A stretch of DNA of 64,000 bases from Faeciplasma sp048393055 (GTDB lineage Bacteria > Bacillota > Clostridia > Oscillospirales > Ruminococcaceae). The stretch covers positions 1 through 64,000 of the forward strand of contig DBFJJS010000014.1 of assembly GCA_048393055.1 (NCBI GenBank). Direction: 5' to 3'. The translations under genes were made by a program, and so were the position numbers. Numbering within the stretch: position 1 is the first letter of the stretch; each line of letters starts with the position of its first letter. Under the pieces are notes generated by a model. It had not been told where the DNA came from. It made no database searches and was given only the letters and a program-made list of their open reading frames with translations. This document shows, piece after piece, positions 17,101-24,398 of the stretch.

Positions 17101-20100
17101 CCGGGGCAATGTGGGCAACCGTGCGGTAGTCCCCATCCACTTCTTCCAGCCGGTTCCACACGGTCAGCCCGTTGCCCAGATGCCCATAGCCCAGGTCGTA
17201 GGCTTTCGCCTGCGGCACAGCAGGGGCTACCGGCTCCTTTTTCTCCGCAAACAGGGTAAAAGTGCCCTGCCGGTAGGCGGAAATGTCTTCAAAAGCCTGC
17301 TGGCGCAGGGAGTACATCCGGTCATCCTGCGGGGTAGCTTCCCAAACAGGGATCATCATCTGATAGATTTCTTCCACACGGGCCGGGTCATCAAGCTGAG
17401 GCTCGATGAGCTTCACCGCATCCCAATAATCAAAACCGTAGGGATAGGGGTGGGGCTGCTCCTGGGGCACGTTCTCAAAAAAGGCGCGGATGCTCCGGGC
17501 AAGCTGGTGTTTCTCATACTGCGGCATGGCGGCCCGGTCCTCGTCACTCAGGAACCGGCCTTGGGCGATCATGGCGCTGACGCGCTTTTCCACGGCATTC
17601 CATTTCAGTTCCACCTTGGCGTAAGGCCGAGTGAGATCGCCATGACTGAAGGAGACGCCTTTGCTGAGCTGGTAGGTCACATCGTCATTGCCGCCGGAAT
17701 AGCCGCTGTACTCGCCGTGGTAGTGCTTTAAGAAAGTCTCCCGTTCTTTGCGCTCCGTGTGGTTGCGGTAGAAGGAATACACGGCCAGCCGGTAATCCGT
17801 GCTGCGTTTCCCGCCCCGGAGAAGGTTGTCGATCTCGTCCCCGGAAATGAAAAATCGCCGCTGGGGGGCGTACCCTTCGGCGGCGGTAAAGTGCAGCGGT
17901 TCCCGCTGCAGGTCGGAAAGCTGTTCCAGAAGTTTTTGCGGGCGGTGGAAGTGGAACCGCAGCAGTTCCCGGTTCTCTCCGTATGCCTGGACAAACTGCT
18001 CCAGTTCATCCCGTATGGTTTGGAGCGCCTCCGGGTGGTTTAACAGTCCCTGGATGGCGGCGCTTTCCTCTGGAAATCCCCGATGCGTGTTGTAAATAGC
18101 ATTGACAGTGGGAAGATAGCCCGCGTCGGCGGTGCCTTCCGCAAAATCCTGACGGAGATACCATAGCTGCGCGGCCCGTTGCTGGCGTTCATATCCGTCC
18201 ACCCGGTCCAGCTCACTTTGGGGCATATACCGGCCTAAATCCAGCAATTCCCGGATGCGCTTGGCTGCCTGTTCCCAGGAAATCAGCGTGGCTGCTGCGC
18301 GCTGCGCGGTTTCACCCTCGGCCACATGGATTCCCTCGGCGTTGTACCAAATGGAATATTTCCGGCCATCCAGATAAAAGCCTGCGCCGTTTTCTCCATA
18401 GTGTTCCATCAGGAACCGGGCGTTGTCCTCCAGCGGCTTATCCTTTTTGAAGTAGGCGCAGATGATAAGGCGGCTGTTCTGCTCGTTGGCTCCTACGCAC
18501 AGCGCTTCGTCGATGACCTGCTGGGGCAGAGCCGGGTGAGGGAAAATGGATGGTTGGGCCGCACCCTCGGCCTGGGCTGGTTGGTCAAACGCCGCAAAAT
18601 CAAAAAGGGACATCTGCTGGCTCTCCTGGGTGGGGAGCCTTGGGATGTCCGTTTGAATGAAATATTCTTTTTTCTCGATGAGCTGGGCGGTCCACCCGGC
18701 CACCAGGTCCCAGGAAAACACAGATTCCCTGGTGCGGGATGGGTAAGAGCCCTCCCACATGAGAAGCCCGTCCTCCTGGGGCTTATAGCCCAGGCGCTGC
18801 CCGTCTGCGATGATCTCGGTGTACCGGTCCTGATAGGCGGATTTCAGATATTCCGCCCGTTCCCGCGTATCGGTGTGAACGGAAAAGAAAAGCTCGATCT
18901 GCCTTTTTTTATACTTGAGGTCGTCATCCTTGTTGGCGATGACGGCCATGATCTGCTTTTCATCCAAAAGCGCAGGCAATTGCCTTTCGGGGGCCCCGAT
19001 ATTGCCTGCGCTTTCTTCCGGTTCTTCAATTAGCTGTAAATCAGCTCCGCCAGCACCGTTTCCTCCGCCGCGTTCCGCAGGTTGTTCATCATCTGCACCC
19101 ACTTCATCGGATCGCGGGCCTTCAGCTCCTCCGTCACGCCCTCGGCTTTCGCCATCTGCGCCACGATTTCCTCCATCCGGCGCTGGGCGGTCTGCTGGAT
19201 CTCCGCCAGATGGCTGGAAAGCCTCCCGCTGGTCAGCAGGTTGGTGTAGGTGATCCTGCGGTGCTCCTTGAGGAACCTCCTGCGAAGCGATGCGTATTTC
19301 CCATGGGGAACCGGCTCCTCCTGGGGCGGCAGAAGGTTGGGCAGATTGTAATCTCCCTGCCGGGTGTATGTGATCTTGTCCATATTCTATGCTCCTTTCC
19401 GCCGGTATGTTTTCCTGCTCACGTACAGGATACCGGCTCTGCGGCTGGGTTTCAACTGTGCGATTTTCTTTTTGGGGCTGTCTTTGCAGGGCAAGGGCCG
19501 TGCGGGCGATCTCAGAAAGGCACATCTGGGAGATGTCCCCGGTAGCCACGCCCAGGGCGTTCAATGTTTCAGGCGTATTGAAATTCAGCACGTCCCGAAA
19601 ATCATCGTCCTCAAAGTATTCGGACGGATCAAGGCCGCAGCGCGCAATCAGCATATATCCGATGCTGGTCTGCAATGCCCGCCGGTACATCACTTCTACA
19701 TTGTACTCGTCCAGTTCTTCCAGAAAGCTCCCTTCCGTGAGGGTTTTCAATTCCGCCAGATAGTCGGGGATGTTGTCCTCCACGGCATTCTTTGCCGCAG
19801 AGAGGAGGGCTTCACCCAGATTCTCCTTGTGCTCCAGCTCTCCAAAGCTGTTCTCCAGCGTTTCGATGATGTCCGGCGCGTATTCCTCCCGTACCGTCCA
19901 AAGAGGGACGGGCCGGGTGAACCGGGCCTCATGGGTATCGGAAATGTCAAAATAGTATTTCAGCCGGGATTTTCCGTCTGTCTCACCGTCAAAAACGGCA
20001 ATGCCGTTTGCGCCCCTGTTTACCCAGCGCCCAAACTGCCGGTTCCAGCGTTCAATCTCCAGAACGGCGATGGCGTCCGGGCGCTGAGCATAGACAAGCA

Positions 20101-20230
20101 ACATCTCGTCAAAGGGCAGGCGGTAGTTGCGGCAGGCAGACGTAAGAAATTGCTGCCATTCTGCCGGAGCTGTTACCCTGCGCTGGGTTTCCTGATACAG
20201 CTCCGTCAGGGCTTTATAACGTATCGCCAT
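11132..20230 (-). CDS. Giant DNA methylase-helicase polyprotein of conjugative elements
   Basis: A 3032-residue protein. In order: an ArdC/LtrC-like N-terminus (residues 1-280); a Gly/Arg/Gln-rich linker (about 285-400) that overlaps tnpV in another frame; LPD-type polyvalent domains to about 1400; an N6-adenine methylase core (EPSCGTGNFLG near 1515 and a GNVPFGDF catalytic-type motif near 1580); and an SNF2-like helicase with AHEVGAGKT near 2195, IDESHYFKNL near 2363, ATGTPISNSM near 2415, and helicase-C motifs GAGTNVQD and QRLGRIVRQG near 2700. The family probably modifies or remodels transferred DNA to evade restriction. The ATG at 20230 has AGGAGG 8 bases upstream; the GTG at 20239 is too close. 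A 37-residue insertion interrupts the helicase (12313-12424). Confidence 0.93.
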   Translation of the reverse strand: MAIRYKALTELYQETQRRVTAPAEWQQFLTSACRNYRLPFDEMLLVYAQRPDAIAVLEIERWNRQFGRWVNRGANGIAVFDGETDGKSRLKYYFDISDTHEARFTRPVPLWTVREEYAPDIIETLENSFGELEHKENLGEALLSAAKNAVEDNIPDYLAELKTLTEGSFLEELDEYNVEVMYRRALQTSIGYMLIARCGLDPSEYFEDDDFRDVLNFNTPETLNALGVATGDISQMCLSEIARTALALQRQPQKENRTVETQPQSRYPVREQENIPAERSIEYGQDHIHPAGRLQSAQPSAAPGGAGSPWEIRIASQEVPQGAPQDHLHQPADQREAFQPSGGDPADRPAPDGGNRGADGESRGRDGGAEGPRSDEVGADDEQPAERGGGNGAGGADLQLIEEPEESAGNIGAPERQLPALLDEKQIMAVIANKDDDLKYKKRQIELFFSVHTDTRERAEYLKSAYQDRYTEIIADGQRLGYKPQEDGLLMWEGSYPSRTRESVFSWDLVAGWTAQLIEKKEYFIQTDIPRLPTQESQQMSLFDFAAFDQPAQAEGAAQPSIFPHPALPQQVIDEALCVGANEQNSRLIICAYFKKDKPLEDNARFLMEHYGENGAGFYLDGRKYSIWYNAEGIHVAEGETAQRAAATLISWEQAAKRIRELLDLGRYMPQSELDRVDGYERQQRAAQLWYLRQDFAEGTADAGYLPTVNAIYNTHRGFPEESAAIQGLLNHPEALQTIRDELEQFVQAYGENRELLRFHFHRPQKLLEQLSDLQREPLHFTAAEGYAPQRRFFISGDEIDNLLRGGKRSTDYRLAVYSFYRNHTERKERETFLKHYHGEYSGYSGGNDDVTYQLSKGVSFSHGDLTRPYAKVELKWNAVEKRVSAMIAQGRFLSDEDRAAMPQYEKHQLARSIRAFFENVPQEQPHPYPYGFDYWDAVKLIEPQLDDPARVEEIYQMMIPVWEATPQDDRMYSLRQQAFEDISAYRQGTFTLFAEKKEPVAPAVPQAKAYDLGYGHLGNGLTVWNRLEEVDGDYRTVAHIAPDRTVTVYDEEMPQEVRDRIQQVADTSELTISATQDAPVFSVPPREEPARKEEPADPYPELAAQVLRLVGEFDGSRMGYGEDDSQAAANIVQQLQNTAQRQEIHVLLQSFLDHADPEEEIVADVALCMEKIDELPQPLTQDQALLEQAKELIDQFCQAEYDGYADFSDLEKVGIAYTTITDEEIPIQVNADLVHYRIERYLDGQFLERRQYESLDGLIQNELAELDFDDLISVSDEELESIGATPEQRSDDYRLLSRLKADCDYYLGAGGRAEKHLWAGNVREQIAKMRELYAALPEKPEWLTAEDIDRYESQMAGEMPEPQPQKEGAALLPPRHARRERITFTTLHPEVPKDQRHDFHITDDTLGHGTPSEKYAANAAAIRTLKQIEAEDRLATPEEQEILSRYVGWGGLADCFEETSAHYGELKSLLDSEEYAAARASSLTAFYTPPVVIRGIYKALAQMGFTQGNILEPSCGTGNFLGLLPADMAGSKAYGVEIDSISGRIAQQLYQNASISVNGFETVQMPDSFFDVAIGNVPFGDFKVVDRRYDKHHWLIHDYFFGKTLDKVRPGGIVAFITSKGTLDKENSAIRRYLAQRADLIGAIRLPDNTFKRNAGTEVTSDIIFLQKRDHITDLEPDWVQLDTDENGIRMNRYFVQHPEMVLGDMVMESTRFGPDSACKAREGEDLSEQLANAIQFLQVEIKPYELEELDEEDHAIPADPTVRNFSYTLVDGKVYYRENSVMVPVEVSVTAENRIRGMIELRECVRRLIEYQTEGYPDEDIETEQQKLNALYDSFTAKYGLISSRGNKLAFSEDSSYCLLCSLEVLDEQGNLKRKADLFTKRTIRPHVAVPSVDTASEALAVSISEKARVDMDYMAELSGKSPEELEQELAGVIYRDIRCAENPEDILPSLADLSRYPLVTADEYLSGKVRQKLRMAKAFLEVAPDHQKEAARRNVEALEAVQPQDLGAGEIGVRIGANWVPVEVYQQFMVELLTPNYYVRDRIRILRSEATGQWSIREKNADRSNVKANTTYGTKRMSAYHILEQTLNQKDVRVFDYIEDENGKKKPVLNKKETAIAQDRQELIKQKFAEWIWKDINRRELLCRIYNETFNGIRPREYDGRHIRFEGMNPEISLRPHQINAIAHILYGGNTLLAHEVGAGKTYEMVAAAMEMKRLGLCTKSLIVVPNHITEQWAAEWLQLYPSANILVATKKDFETQNRKKFCSRIATGDYDAIIIGHSQFEKIPMSVERQQAILESQIEEILEGIEQAKAQKAERYTVKQMERTRKSLEARLAKLNDQSRKDDVVTFEQLGVDRLFIDESHYFKNLFLATKMRNVGGIAQTEAQKSSDLFMKCQYLDELTGGRGVIFATGTPISNSMVELYTIQRYLQYRLLQELGLIHFDDWASSFGETVTAIELSPEGTGYRAKTRFAKFYNLPELMAAFKEVADIQTADMLKLPVPKANFHTEVIQPSELQKEMIKGLAERAEKIRAGGVDPHVDNMLRITNDGRKLALDMRLIQPLAPDDPNGKVAVCARNVFHIWEQTKEKRSAQLVFCDLSTPSGPPKSRKTFWGEDEQRSGADARAGEGEAERSLRGRDGSFNVYDDLKKKLMDAGIPEAEIAFIHTADSEAKKKELFSKVRSGQVRVLLGSTAKMGAGTNVQDHLIALHDLDCPWRPSDLQQRLGRIVRQGNENEEVEIYRYVTEGTFDAYLYQLVENKQKFIAQIMTSKAPVRVADDVDETALSYSEIKALATGNPLIIEKCNLDMEVARLNMLKASHLNQVYALEELVYRKYPAEITRLTERIEGYEQDAALAAAHPRPQEGFCGMEVEGRHYTEKEAAGKAIIDVCTRMTGSDAVLLGQYRGFSMVLAYDGMSNEYRITLKGTLSHTVTLGADVFGNITRLDNALENLPKALESERAKLEETKAQLENARTELAAPFAREEELAEKTARLQELNILLNMDEKDKTLMDDVPDEGDEAPARKMVGLER
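12313..12424 (-). repeat. In-frame palindromic insertion in the helicase gene
   Basis: Between DLSTP and GSFNVYDD, positions that are close together in relatives as I recall them, the helicase carries about 37 extra residues. The DNA contains a hairpin (12387-12414, 12-bp arms with one mismatch around ttac) and a 9-bp direct repeat ctcgtcctc at 12313-12321 and 12377-12385. The frame is preserved. It resembles the small palindromic elements that insert inside genes in some bacteria. Confidence 0.55.
19030..19383 (-). CDS. tnpV: TnpV-family protein encoded inside the helicase gene in another frame
   Basis: A 117-residue protein with the full TnpV pattern: YTRQGDYNLPNLLPPQEE, then LRRRFLKEHRRITYTNLL, TSGRLSSHLAEI, and GVTEELKARDPMKWVQMMNN. 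It lies entirely within the giant helicase gene on the same strand, one frame off. An AAAGGAG ribosome site 8 bases before its ATG supports real translation. In the helicase frame the same DNA gives the low-complexity Gly/Arg/Gln/Asp-rich linker, as expected if the linker was overprinted. TnpV is a small protein of unknown role often found on Clostridia transposons. Confidence 0.8.
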   Translation of the reverse strand: MDKITYTRQGDYNLPNLLPPQEEPVPHGKYASLRRRFLKEHRRITYTNLLTSGRLSSHLAEIQQTAQRRMEEIVAQMAKAEGVTEELKARDPMKWVQMMNNLRNAAEETVLAELIYS

Positions 20231-20242
20231 CGGTAGCACCTC

Positions 20243-20614
20243 CTATCGTTCAAATTGTTTTAGCTTTTCCTTTTTAGGTGGATGTTTCTCCATATACTCT
20301 TGGAGCGTACTGTCCGCACCCTCATAATTCCAGTCTTTTTCCGGGTCAATATCCCGGTAGGCATTATTGGTATGGGGACTTCTCTCTAACGGAATCCGCT
20401 CATTGGAAATAAGCGTTCCCCAATGGTTGACCATGATCCAGTTGGCAATCTGGCAGGGGTCGCCACGCATTTCGTCATCATGGCGGACTTCATACAAATA
20501 CATCCCCTTCGGGACCGTGCTGCGATCTACGCGGGCGCAAGTAAACAGCATTGGTTTGTCCAACACGGTCACTTCTTCAAAAATCTCCTTTTGGGCATCA
20601 ACTTTGATTCCCAT
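20243..20614 (-). CDS. LPD28-domain small protein
   Basis: A 123-residue protein resembling the LPD28 polyvalent-associated domain: VTVLDKPMLFTCARVDRSTV, LYEVRHDDEMRGDP, WIMVNHWGTLI, then NAYRDIDPEKDWNYEG. These domains accompany antirestriction and methylase-helicase proteins of mobile elements; their function is unknown. It lies directly upstream of the giant helicase gene, whose AGGAGG site overlaps its stop region. A GAGAGGTGA site at the stop of the previous gene serves this start. The C-terminal Lys/Glu-rich tail ends QFER. Confidence 0.8.
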   Translation of the reverse strand: MGIKVDAQKEIFEEVTVLDKPMLFTCARVDRSTVPKGMYLYEVRHDDEMRGDPCQIANWIMVNHWGTLISNERIPLERSPHTNNAYRDIDPEKDWNYEGADSTLQEYMEKHPPKKEKLKQFER

Positions 20615-20620
20615 TGAAAA

Positions 20621-20917
20621 TCACCTCTCAGCCAATTCCGTACTGTACCGTTTTGTGGTTTCATAATTCCCGCAGGCCGCAAGCAAAAGCAGCCAGATCA
20701 GTTCAGAAGCGTCTGACGGGTAGAGCCGCATATCCACACGGCATTGCCCATTTTCATCCTGATAGCGCCGGGGATATTTCATCAGCTTTTCCATCTGGCG
20801 CTCATTTTCAGGGATCAGATCATCCGGGAGCAAATCCCGGTTTTCTTCCAAAATGGTCATCAGTAAATCAAACCATTCCGCGTACATATCCAATTTGACA
20901 GGTGGTAACTGTGCCAT
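20621..20917 (-). CDS. Hypothetical ICE protein
   Basis: A 98-residue helical protein not assigned to a family. Visible features are an acidic N-terminal helix (DMYAEWFDLLMTILEEN), a basic middle (KLMKYPRRYQDENGQ) and a hydrophobic patch SELIWLLLLAACGNYE that could be a short buried helix. It lies between two other small genes of the same operon with gaps under 10 bases. An AAGGTAGG site overlaps the preceding stop. The shared context with polyvalent-protein genes suggests a role in establishment of the element, not shown by sequence. Confidence 0.7.
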   Translation of the reverse strand: MAQLPPVKLDMYAEWFDLLMTILEENRDLLPDDLIPENERQMEKLMKYPRRYQDENGQCRVDMRLYPSDASELIWLLLLAACGNYETTKRYSTELAER

Positions 20918-20922
20918 TTTTC

Positions 20923-21468
20923 CTACCTTTCCATCGCTGCGGCCTGCCGCTGCCGGGGAATGGAAAACCCGTAGACCTTGGCGATGTCGTCGCCCAGCCT
21001 GCGGGTCACTCTCGTTATATCGGCGCGGGTCGCTGTACCGCGATACAGTTTTTCTTTCAGCAGTTCAATTTGGGACGGGCTGGCGTTGTCCTTATAGACT
21101 CGATAGAGATAATGGTTGGTGCCGTCATGGTGGATGGCGTCACACCGCAGATCGCCCAGCCGGTCTACATACCAGGTGGAGTAATCCGTGTCCCCGTAAA
21201 GGCAGTCCCGGATATTGCCGCTTGGGATTTCCTTGTACCCCATACGCCGCCCATTCCACAGACCCAGGTCGCCTACAACCAAAATGGGCTGGGAAAGCTG
21301 CACATTGAGGTTCATGCGCTCGTCATCCAGATAATCCCCGTTGATCTCATACATCAGGGAAATGCGTTCCTCCTCGGACAGCTCCGGGTATTCTGCCTCC
21401 AGGTCATCCCGCCAGTCCTCGTAATCCAGATCATAATTGCTCCAGATAACGTGTTTCTCCTCCTTCAT
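20923..21468 (-). CDS. Hypothetical ICE protein, LPD-type neighbour
   Basis: A 181-residue protein, acidic at the N-terminus (YDLDYEDWRDDLEAEYPELS), with a central strand-rich region (PILVVGDLGLWNGRRMGYKE; CLYGDTDYSTWYVDRLGDLR) and a basic C-terminal helix. Similar proteins are common in gut Clostridia elements, but I do not recall a functional name. The start overlaps the stop of the upstream gene by 4 bases and has a GAGGTGA site. No membrane or catalytic motif is visible. Confidence 0.7.
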   Translation of the reverse strand: MKEEKHVIWSNYDLDYEDWRDDLEAEYPELSEEERISLMYEINGDYLDDERMNLNVQLSQPILVVGDLGLWNGRRMGYKEIPSGNIRDCLYGDTDYSTWYVDRLGDLRCDAIHHDGTNHYLYRVYKDNASPSQIELLKEKLYRGTATRADITRVTRRLGDDIAKVYGFSIPRQRQAAAMER

Positions 21469-21773
21469 CGGGCTTCACCTCGATTTCTTAAAGGGAGTTT
21501 GCTCAAGCACACAGTTTTCCCAGAGAGTTCTTCTGTATCTAAGTCCACGTCCCCGCAGTCATAATTCGTTCCATAGGTTTCGTTATACTTCTCCATAATA
21601 GAGTCTGGAATATAGCTGTCACCATCAACCACGGCTCTGCCCTCCGTGAAAATCCGGGAAAGACATTTCTGTTTATCCAAGTTGTTTCCAGAAACAAGCA
21701 GTTCCATTTCATTCGGCATAAGAGAAAGTGTCATGCCTACCCGCGCCCAGATTTGATTATATCTATTCTTCAT
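21465..21773 (-). CDS. Hypothetical ICE protein
   Basis: A 102-residue protein, start MKNRYNQIWARVGMTLSL, with an acidic middle (YDCGDVDLDTEEL) and a basic end (LPLRNRGEAR). The TLSLMPNEMELLVSGN segment resembles the opening of small element-borne proteins of unknown function. It overlaps both neighbours by 4 bases, so it is translationally coupled. The start has GGTGAGG about 8 bases upstream. No known domain is recognised. Confidence 0.65.
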   Translation of the reverse strand: MKNRYNQIWARVGMTLSLMPNEMELLVSGNNLDKQKCLSRIFTEGRAVVDGDSYIPDSIMEKYNETYGTNYDCGDVDLDTEELSGKTVCLSKLPLRNRGEAR

Positions 21774-22726
21774 CGTGCCTCACCCCGGTCTTTCTGCCGG
21801 AGCTTGATGGGCTGCCCCTGCTCGTCATAGTTTTTGGGGTCAGCGGCGGGGGTCTGCCAGCCAAACATGGAGCCGGCCAGCATGGCGGCTTCCTGCGCCT
21901 TGGTAACGCCATTCTTCCCGTTGTTGTCCTCAGCAAATCTGTGATTTTCCCTGGCGTCCGCCACAGAAAACTCAGGGCATGGAGTGTAGCCTTTTTCCCC
22001 TCTGGTCAGGAGGATCAGTTCTCCTGTGGAGGGAAGTGTGCTGAAGCACTGTGCCGGCAGGGAGGAGCGCAGCGGGATCACGCTCCCGTGGGTTTTCTCC
22101 AGGCGTTCCGCAAACTCACAGATATGATAGAGGGCGCTGGAATACCCTCCGCTGGTTTCAAAATGGGTTTCATCGATGAACCGGCAGGTGCGGTCACGGG
22201 TTTCTCCGCCGCCGGTAAAAATACGGATGCTATCGCCGTCCGGGATGCGGAACAGCTCCTTGTAACCGGGCGTGATAAACCGGATGCCCTGCTTTGCCTT
22301 TTCCATGTGTTGCTCCAGGAACCGGCCAACATAGGCGTAGAGGTAAAAATTGTAGTCCCCGTAATTGGGATTGCACCGCAGCATATAGGTGTGCTGGTCG
22401 GTTTTCAGCTTGAATCCGTACTCGGTGCAGAAGTTGCCCACCATCTCGGCTTCCGGGCGCTGCCGGCAATAGTGGCTCATGCTTTCCCGGCTGAAAAACA
22501 GGCCGTCTTTCTCCCGCAGGGTATTGACCACTTCATCAAACTCTGCCTTAAATTCATCGGTTTTATACTCGCTCCGGTGGTCAAACCAGGAAGTGTAGAA
22601 CTCTTTTCCAGCGCCAAAATCCCCGCGCAGATGTCCAATACAGCCGGTCTGGCCTTCGAGCTGGCTGCTCTGACTGTAAGAGTACATCCGTTCCTGCGGG
22701 GTCATACTGATGATTTCCAGTTTCAT
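21770..22726 (-). CDS. Conserved ICE protein of unknown function, LPD-like
   Basis: A 318-residue protein. It starts MKLEIISMTPQERMYSY, has YGDYNFYLYAYVGRFLEQH in the centre and a conserved-looking end with QEAAMLAGSMFGWQTPAADP. Such proteins recur beside the methylase-helicase in Tn1549-like elements and seem related to polyvalent proteins. No catalytic motif or membrane span is visible. The ATG overlaps the TAA of the preceding gene (TAATG). A function in antirestriction is a guess from neighbours only. Confidence 0.7.
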   Translation of the reverse strand: MKLEIISMTPQERMYSYSQSSQLEGQTGCIGHLRGDFGAGKEFYTSWFDHRSEYKTDEFKAEFDEVVNTLREKDGLFFSRESMSHYCRQRPEAEMVGNFCTEYGFKLKTDQHTYMLRCNPNYGDYNFYLYAYVGRFLEQHMEKAKQGIRFITPGYKELFRIPDGDSIRIFTGGGETRDRTCRFIDETHFETSGGYSSALYHICEFAERLEKTHGSVIPLRSSLPAQCFSTLPSTGELILLTRGEKGYTPCPEFSVADARENHRFAEDNNGKNGVTKAQEAAMLAGSMFGWQTPAADPKNYDEQGQPIKLRQKDRGEAR

Positions 22727-23370
22727 TATCTCTCACGCTCCTTCTTTTTTCGTTGGATAGAGGGCTGGCCTTTTTCCTTCAAATCCTTTTCCCGCGCCTG
22801 CCAGTATTCGGGATGATAATGCTGCAAGCTGCGGTCAATGATCTTTTCATACTCACCAGGGCCAAAGTATTGGTTCACCGGAGCCTGATACAGTTTTTTG
22901 TCCATCAGCTCCCGCAGGGCCACCGGCCCATCGCAGTCCTCCTCAAAGCAGAGATAGACGCCTTCCGCAAAGCCACATTCCTTTGCTTCCTTGCGGAAAA
23001 CCTTGTCTGCCAAGTCCCGGTGGACCATGACGCCGCCATGCCCCGCGGTGCTGACCGAGTACGCACCGGGGCAGAGGGTTTCACAGGTCAGCACCTCGCC
23101 CCACGGGGAATAGCCCGGTGCTTTCTGTTTCACCGGATTCTGCCTTTTTTCCTCCAGGTATTGCAGTTCCTCCTGTGCCCGCGCCACCAAATCCTTCTGT
23201 GCAGCAAACAGGTCGCTGAAATAATGGCCCCAGTAGTAGTCCGTTTGGTTACTGCATTTCCAGGTGACAAACTGCTGGGGTGCTGTTGAATGAACCCCCA
23301 GAACAAATTCGCTGTCACCCACATGACAGGAGTCTGTGATGATATATCCTTGATTGATACGCACATCCAT
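22726..23370 (-). CDS. DUF7007-like ICE protein
   Basis: A 214-residue protein whose central part (PGYSPWGEVLTCETLCPGAY, then STAGHGGVMVHRDLA, then GVYLCFEEDCDGPVALREL) resembles the DUF7007 type seen in these elements. Several Cys and His residues are present but no clear zinc knuckle. The C-terminus is Lys/Arg/Glu-rich (QRKKKERER). An AGGAGG site lies 8 bases before the ATG. The gene is coupled to the one downstream through a TAATG overlap. Confidence 0.65.
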   Translation of the reverse strand: MDVRINQGYIITDSCHVGDSEFVLGVHSTAPQQFVTWKCSNQTDYYWGHYFSDLFAAQKDLVARAQEELQYLEEKRQNPVKQKAPGYSPWGEVLTCETLCPGAYSVSTAGHGGVMVHRDLADKVFRKEAKECGFAEGVYLCFEEDCDGPVALRELMDKKLYQAPVNQYFGPGEYEKIIDRSLQHYHPEYWQAREKDLKEKGQPSIQRKKKERER

Positions 23371-23373
23371 CGA

Positions 23374-24003
23374 TCATCGTTCCTCCTTCCCACCTTTGTG
23401 CTGCTCTTTTTTCGCTTGTTCCTGCTGAATACTTAACAGCCCGTGCTTTGCCCACCCAGGCAATTCCTCCGGTTCCATGACTCCGAGAACATCCATACGC
23501 TCATAGCGGCTCTCTTTTCCGGTATAAAGGTCAATGCAAAAGCAGGCAGAGCCTCGGCTGTGTGGATAGGCACCGAAGCCGCCCACACAGAGCTTTAACT
23601 GACAAGTGGCTCTGCGATACTCCCGGCGCAGCACTTCCGGCTTGATGACCACAATTTTGTTATTTAAGTCATCCTCACCAGACACCACGGTACAATCGCT
23701 GGCCGTGATAGGACGGTCATCAATGCCCTGTATTTTCGGCTTGTTCATCGCCACACGGGTATTCTCGGCCTGCTCGGTGACGCGCTCACCGAACATCTTT
23801 ACCATCTCCGCATAGTTGTCGCTGCACATGACTTCACTGTATGCCGCAAACAATTCATTCTGCTGGCAGAAAGCGCACATATATTTTTCGCCGGTTTCAT
23901 CCCGTGGATTTTCTCCCAGAACGATCTCCCTGTCACCGATGTGGATAGACTGGATGATCTCGTAGTCACCGGCCATGCGCTTTTCCATTTTATTCGCCTC
24001 CAT
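23374..24003 (-). CDS. Conserved ICE protein of unknown function
   Basis: A 209-residue protein, with the first part around YEIIQSIHIGDREIVLGEN and YMCAFCQQNELFAAYSEVM. The second half has the recognisable stretch EVLRREYRRATCQLKLCVGG and a Gly/Ser/Cys segment (SRGSACFCIDLYTG). This half recurs in many Clostridia elements beside LPD proteins. The start has GGAGG 6 bases before the ATG and overlaps the preceding gene by 14 bases. Cys pairs could bind a metal, but no standard motif is present. Confidence 0.7.
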   Translation of the reverse strand: MEANKMEKRMAGDYEIIQSIHIGDREIVLGENPRDETGEKYMCAFCQQNELFAAYSEVMCSDNYAEMVKMFGERVTEQAENTRVAMNKPKIQGIDDRPITASDCTVVSGEDDLNNKIVVIKPEVLRREYRRATCQLKLCVGGFGAYPHSRGSACFCIDLYTGKESRYERMDVLGVMEPEELPGWAKHGLLSIQQEQAKKEQHKGGKEER

Positions 24004-24220
24004 AGTCCACCTCCTTAGGTAGCTCTATGGGTATTTCGTTGTGAACCTTGGTCCGATTTTCCAGCACCTTCTTCTGGACACACAGCACAGCCCGGATATT
24101 AGGGACTGTGATACCGGGAATCTCCACCATTTCCTCCGGGGTAACGGTGAGAAGCTGCACTGGGGAATAACCGGCCTGGGCGAATATGCGGAACAGCCGT
24201 TGTTCAAATCGTTCTCTCAT
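23990..24220 (-). CDS. Small helix-hairpin-helix-like protein
   Basis: A 76-residue protein starting MRERFEQRLFRIFAQAGY. The segment SPVQLLTVTPEEMVEIPGI followed by TVPNIRAVLCVQKKVLEN looks like a helix-hairpin-helix or alpha-CTD-like DNA-binding unit (hydrophobic, Pro-Gly-Ile turn, helix). The start at 24220 is preferred because AAAGGAG lies 8 bases upstream; the frame is open further without a site. It is the first gene of the polyvalent-protein operon after the terminator at 24250-24278. Confidence 0.65.
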   Translation of the reverse strand: MRERFEQRLFRIFAQAGYSPVQLLTVTPEEMVEIPGITVPNIRAVLCVQKKVLENRTKVHNEIPIELPKEVDYGGE

Positions 24221-24249
24221 CTGCAAAGCTCCTTTCTTTTTTGGTATGT

Positions 24250-24278
24250 AAAAGGGGCGGCCCCGCATGGCCGCCCCT
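24250..24278 (-). terminator. Terminator after the adhesin/microprotein unit
   Basis: Perfect 10-bp GC-rich stem (aggggcggcc/ggccgcccct) with a T run on the minus strand. It separates the adhesin unit from the operon that begins at 24220. Confidence 0.85.
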
Positions 24279-24284
24279 GGCTGG

Positions 24285-24374
24285 TTACTTCTTACGGCTC
24301 CTGACCTTCAGGAAAATCAGACCGCCGATGATGAACACCACCAGCGCAATGGCAATGATCGTTTTCAGTTCCAT
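24285..24374 (-). CDS. 29-residue membrane microprotein
   Basis: A short frame encoding MELKTIIAIALVVFIIGG followed by a hydrophobic end and the basic tail KVRSRKK: one membrane helix with positive-inside topology. A GGAGG site lies about 9 bases before the ATG. It follows the adhesin gene by 24 bases and precedes a strong terminator, so it is the second gene of that unit. Its function is unknown; an accessory to sorting or anchoring of the adhesin is a guess. Confidence 0.65.
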   Translation of the reverse strand: MELKTIIAIALVVFIIGGLIFLKVRSRKK

Positions 24375-24398
24375 TCGATAATTCCTCCTTCTTCTGTG

